Notes under the pieces: generated by a model | Seen by the model: the letters and a program-made list of their open reading frames with translations, nothing else | What the model was told of the DNA's origin: nothing | Database searches by the model: none | Translations under genes and position numbers: made by a program | NCBI GenBank assembly: GCA_023426855.1 | Contig: JAEZBU010000025.1 | Location: forward strand, 1-8,212 | DNA length: 8,212 bases | Direction of reading: 5' to 3' | From: Pseudomonadota bacterium | Lineage (GTDB): Bacteria; Pseudomonadota; Alphaproteobacteria; Rhizobiales; Hyphomicrobiaceae | In this document: piece by piece, positions 6,729 to 8,212 of the stretch | How positions within the stretch are numbered: position 1 is the stretch's first letter | How the letters are laid out: the number at the start of each line of letters is the position of its first letter

Positions 6729-6793
6729 GTTCCTAACAGCGACACAAGGGGTTCTGGCGGCCCGCTACGGCGGCGTCTTCACGGAAAGACGGT

Positions 6794-6826
6794 GGCGCAT
6801 GAGTCAATTGCCATATGACTCGCGCC
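6794..6826. repeat. Bulged inverted repeat upstream of the first rlpA-like gene
   Basis: GGCGC (6794-6798), a two-base AT bulge and GAGTCA (6801-6806) are mirrored by TGACTC (6816-6821) and GCGCC (6822-6826) around a 9-base loop. This gives 11 paired positions. It may be an RNA hairpin in the leader of the downstream gene or an operator. No T-run follows it. Confidence 0.45.
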
Positions 6827-6914
6827 AACGGGGAATTGTCCTGCGGTCTCCCGGCCGGTCCCATCATTCATAAGGGATTTGAAGCGCCTGTTGGGATGTC
6901 GCTTATGCGTACAT

Positions 6915-6920
6915 GGAGGT
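6915..6920 (+). promoter_or_regulatory. rlpA: Strong ribosome binding site that sets the rlpA start
   Basis: GGAGGT ends three bases before the ATG at 6924. It selects this start over the in-frame ATG at 6879, which would put a non-signal-like extension (starting [15 protein letters not shown]) ahead of the signal peptide. The spacing is short but usable. Confidence 0.75.
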
Positions 6921-6923
6921 TTC

Positions 6924-7583
6924 ATGAATCGGATGCTCGCGCTTATCTGGGCGATTGGGCTTGCTCTGTTTGCCACGCAAGCTCAGGCCTCTGCGCCCAA
7001 GAGCAGCGAAGCCGGGGTGGTCCGGAAGGCTGACGCATCGAACTCTCAGCGCAAGAGCGGGGAAGTTCGGTCACATCGTCGTAAAGCATCATCCGCTACC
7101 AAATCGCGGCGCACTCACGCGAAGCGTGCGGCCCACTCTAAACGGCACGCACAGCGTTCAACCAGCCAGCATCGGCGCTCTGCGCAGTCCAAGAGGTATC
7201 GCTCCTCTTCGCGCCGCACAGCGCGTCGCAGCGCAACGGAGAGCCGCGTGGCCGGCTATCAGCGCCGGGCCAAGCAGAAGGCGGCCGTTCATGGCCATGC
7301 GCTGACCGGCATCGCGTCCTACTACTGGCAACCACAGCGTGTGGCATCTGGCGGCTGGTTCAATCCGAAGGCGATGACCGCTGCGCACAAGACGCTGCCG
7401 TTTGGCACGCGCGTTCGTGTTACCCACGCGCGCAATGGACGCTCGGTTGACGTGACGATCAACGACCGCGGGCCGTACATTGCCGGCCGCATCATCGACT
7501 TGTCGTCGGCTGCTGCTGGCGTCATCGGCATGAAGGGCTCGGGCATTGCCCAGGTCCGTGTGGAAGTGCTGGGCCGCCGCTAA
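6924..7583 (+). CDS. rlpA: RlpA-like double-psi beta-barrel protein with a long basic linker (first of a tandem pair)
   Basis: A 219-residue exported protein. The signal peptide is residues 1 to about 22 (hydrophobic 4-18, cleavage near AQA/SA). There is no lipobox cysteine, so it is not a lipoprotein as in E. coli. Residues 34-119 form a Ser/Arg/Lys/His-rich linker with 30 Lys/Arg and only three acidic residues by hand count. Residues 125-216 are the RlpA double-psi beta-barrel domain: GIASYYW (129-135), [17 protein letters not shown] (150-166) and [16 protein letters not shown] (179-194). His155 and Asp181 match the catalytic positions of lytic RlpA enzymes, which cleave glycan strands lacking stem peptides at the septum. 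There is no C-terminal SPOR domain, the usual septal targeting module, so localisation may depend on the linker. A paralogue follows 150 bp downstream. Whether it is lytic or only binds cannot be told. Confidence 0.88.
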   Translation: MNRMLALIWAIGLALFATQAQASAPKSSEAGVVRKADASNSQRKSGEVRSHRRKASSATKSRRTHAKRAAHSKRHAQRSTSQHRRSAQSKRYRSSSRRTARRSATESRVAGYQRRAKQKAAVHGHALTGIASYYWQPQRVASGGWFNPKAMTAAHKTLPFGTRVRVTHARNGRSVDVTINDRGPYIAGRIIDLSSAAAGVIGMKGSGIAQVRVEVLGRR

Positions 7584-7617
7584 GCCTGCCTTCTGGTTCA
7601 AGTGCCTGAGATGACCG

Positions 7618-7654
7618 GGGATGAGCCACGATTTTCGCGATCGTGGCTCATCCC
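7618..7654. terminator. Perfect 15-bp hairpin between the two rlpA-like genes
   Basis: The 15-bp stem is perfect: 7618-7632 (GGGATGAGCCACGAT) pairs with 7640-7654, around the 7-base loop TTTCGCG. It begins 34 bases after the first rlpA-like stop. No T-run follows, so it is not a textbook intrinsic terminator. It may be a Rho-assisted or mRNA-end-stabilising structure, or a copy of a dispersed palindromic repeat. The stem lies inside an in-frame upstream extension of the second rlpA-like gene, which argues that translation of that gene starts after it. Confidence 0.6.
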
Positions 7655-7733
7655 TCACACATCCTGCCATGCCTGCGCCCGAATCTCAGGCGACATCGCG
7701 CGCTGTCCCTTTCAACGGTTGAAGCGATCGACA

Positions 7734-8210
7734 GTGCACTGCCGTCCTCTCTTTTTGACGTTGCTGGCTTTTGCCTCGGCCGCAGGCATCGCAAACGCCG
7801 AACCGAAGCCGGCTTCGACCGATGCATGGCAGACCAGCGTCAGCCAAGCCAAGATCGAGACCGCGAAACCAAAGGCTGAACAGCGCAGGACCTCCCGCAA
7901 GCGGGCGCCCCGCGACCATGCGCTGGAAGGCATCGCATCGTATTACTGGCAGGGTCAGAAAACCGCGTCTGGAGAGCCGTTCAACAAACGGGCGATGACC
8001 GCGGCACATCCGACTTTGCCGTTCAACAGCCTCGTCCGCGTTGAAGATCCCAAGACCGGCAACAGCGTCGTCGTCCGTATCAACGATCGCGGTCCGTTCG
8101 TTCCCGGCCGGGTTATCGACCTGTCGGAGAAGGCCGCAGAAATCATCGGGCTGACGGGCCGCGGCATCGCGCCGGTCAAGCTTGAGGTCCTCGCCAGCCC
8201 ATCGCCATAG
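7734..8210 (+). CDS. rlpA: RlpA-like double-psi beta-barrel protein (second of a tandem pair)
   Basis: With the GTG start used here this is a 158-residue exported protein. The signal peptide is residues 1-22 (HCRPLFLTLLAFASAAGIANA after the start, cleavage after ANA). A short linker with a basic patch (RRTSRKRAPR, 51-60) precedes the RlpA double-psi beta-barrel at 62-153: GIASYYW (66-72), AMTAAHPTLPF (87-97) and INDRGPFVPGRVIDLS (116-131). His92 and Asp118 match the active-site positions of lytic RlpA. There is no SPOR domain or lipobox. The 92-residue domain is identical to the first paralogue at 58 positions without gaps by hand count. The start is uncertain: the frame has no ATG between 7611 and the signal peptide. 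TTG at 7719 (adding a Lys-Arg n-region) is the main alternative, and GAAG lies 9 bases upstream of the GTG. Starts at 7602 or 7611 would place the hairpin inside the gene and bury the signal peptide. Confidence 0.85.
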   Translation: MHCRPLFLTLLAFASAAGIANAEPKPASTDAWQTSVSQAKIETAKPKAEQRRTSRKRAPRDHALEGIASYYWQGQKTASGEPFNKRAMTAAHPTLPFNSLVRVEDPKTGNSVVVRINDRGPFVPGRVIDLSEKAAEIIGLTGRGIAPVKLEVLASPSP

Positions 8211-8212
8211 GC

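Larger units (their letters stand above)
6540..6923. other. Gene-free 384-bp stretch with several dyad symmetries
   Basis: No convincing gene is seen here on either strand. Short open frames at 6609-6818 and 6673-6873 lack a good ribosome site, recognisable domains and a bias like their neighbours. The region contains AGCGAT (6568-6573) paired with ATCGCT (6582-6587), which may be part of a chpT terminator. It also contains an AT-rich segment (about 6640-6680, unusual in this GC-rich DNA), a 12-bp perfect palindrome (6717-6728) and a bulged dyad (6794-6826). It probably carries the promoter and leader of the first rlpA-like gene. Confidence 0.5.

Noticed and set aside
6609..6873. Two small overlapping open frames (69 and 66 codons) in the gap before the first rlpA-like gene
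   Set aside because: They have no ribosome site, no domain and no hydrophobic segment, and their ends cut through the dyad elements. They look like chance frames.

Overview
The window looks like chromosomal DNA of an alphaproteobacterium, most likely a Hyphomicrobiales member of the Bradyrhizobium/Rhodopseudomonas/Afipia/Nitrobacter group. The evidence is the high GC content, a ChpT phosphotransferase, a DUF1134/EipA protein, and a GATCCCGGG-type palindromic intergenic repeat of a kind common in that group. The assignment rests on gene content and style, not on a search.

Layout. (1) Positions 1-1330, plus strand: the end of livH and a complete livM, the two membrane subunits of a branched-chain amino acid type ABC importer. 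(2) 1331-1505: a gene-free gap holding a two-hairpin palindromic repeat. (3) 1506-5616, minus strand, read right to left: a CysQ/inositol-monophosphatase family phosphatase, the periplasmic envelope protein EipA (DUF1134) with a long low-complexity Gly/Gln/Tyr and Pro/Tyr/Arg region, a 501-residue membrane-anchored coiled-coil protein, and a 153-residue probable tail-anchored protein. (4) 5883-6539, plus strand: chpT, divergent from cysQ. (5) 6540-6923: a gene-free stretch with several dyad symmetries. (6) 6924-8210, plus strand: two tandem RlpA-like double-psi beta-barrel proteins separated by a strong 15-bp hairpin.

Themes. ChpT passes phosphate from the CckA kinase to CtrA and CpdR, the core of alphaproteobacterial cell-cycle control. 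EipA is known in Brucella as a CtrA-activated envelope-integrity protein. RlpA proteins act on or bind septal peptidoglycan. The region from about 1.5 to 8.2 kb therefore leans towards cell envelope and cell cycle, with two uncharacterised membrane proteins (coiled-coil and tail-anchored) among the known genes. I found no phage, insertion sequence, CRISPR array, tRNA or rRNA, and no clear sign of a wholly new system. The most unusual points are the two uncharacterised membrane proteins, the very basic linker of the first RlpA paralogue, the extended EipA N-terminus, and the hairpins around the rlpA pair.
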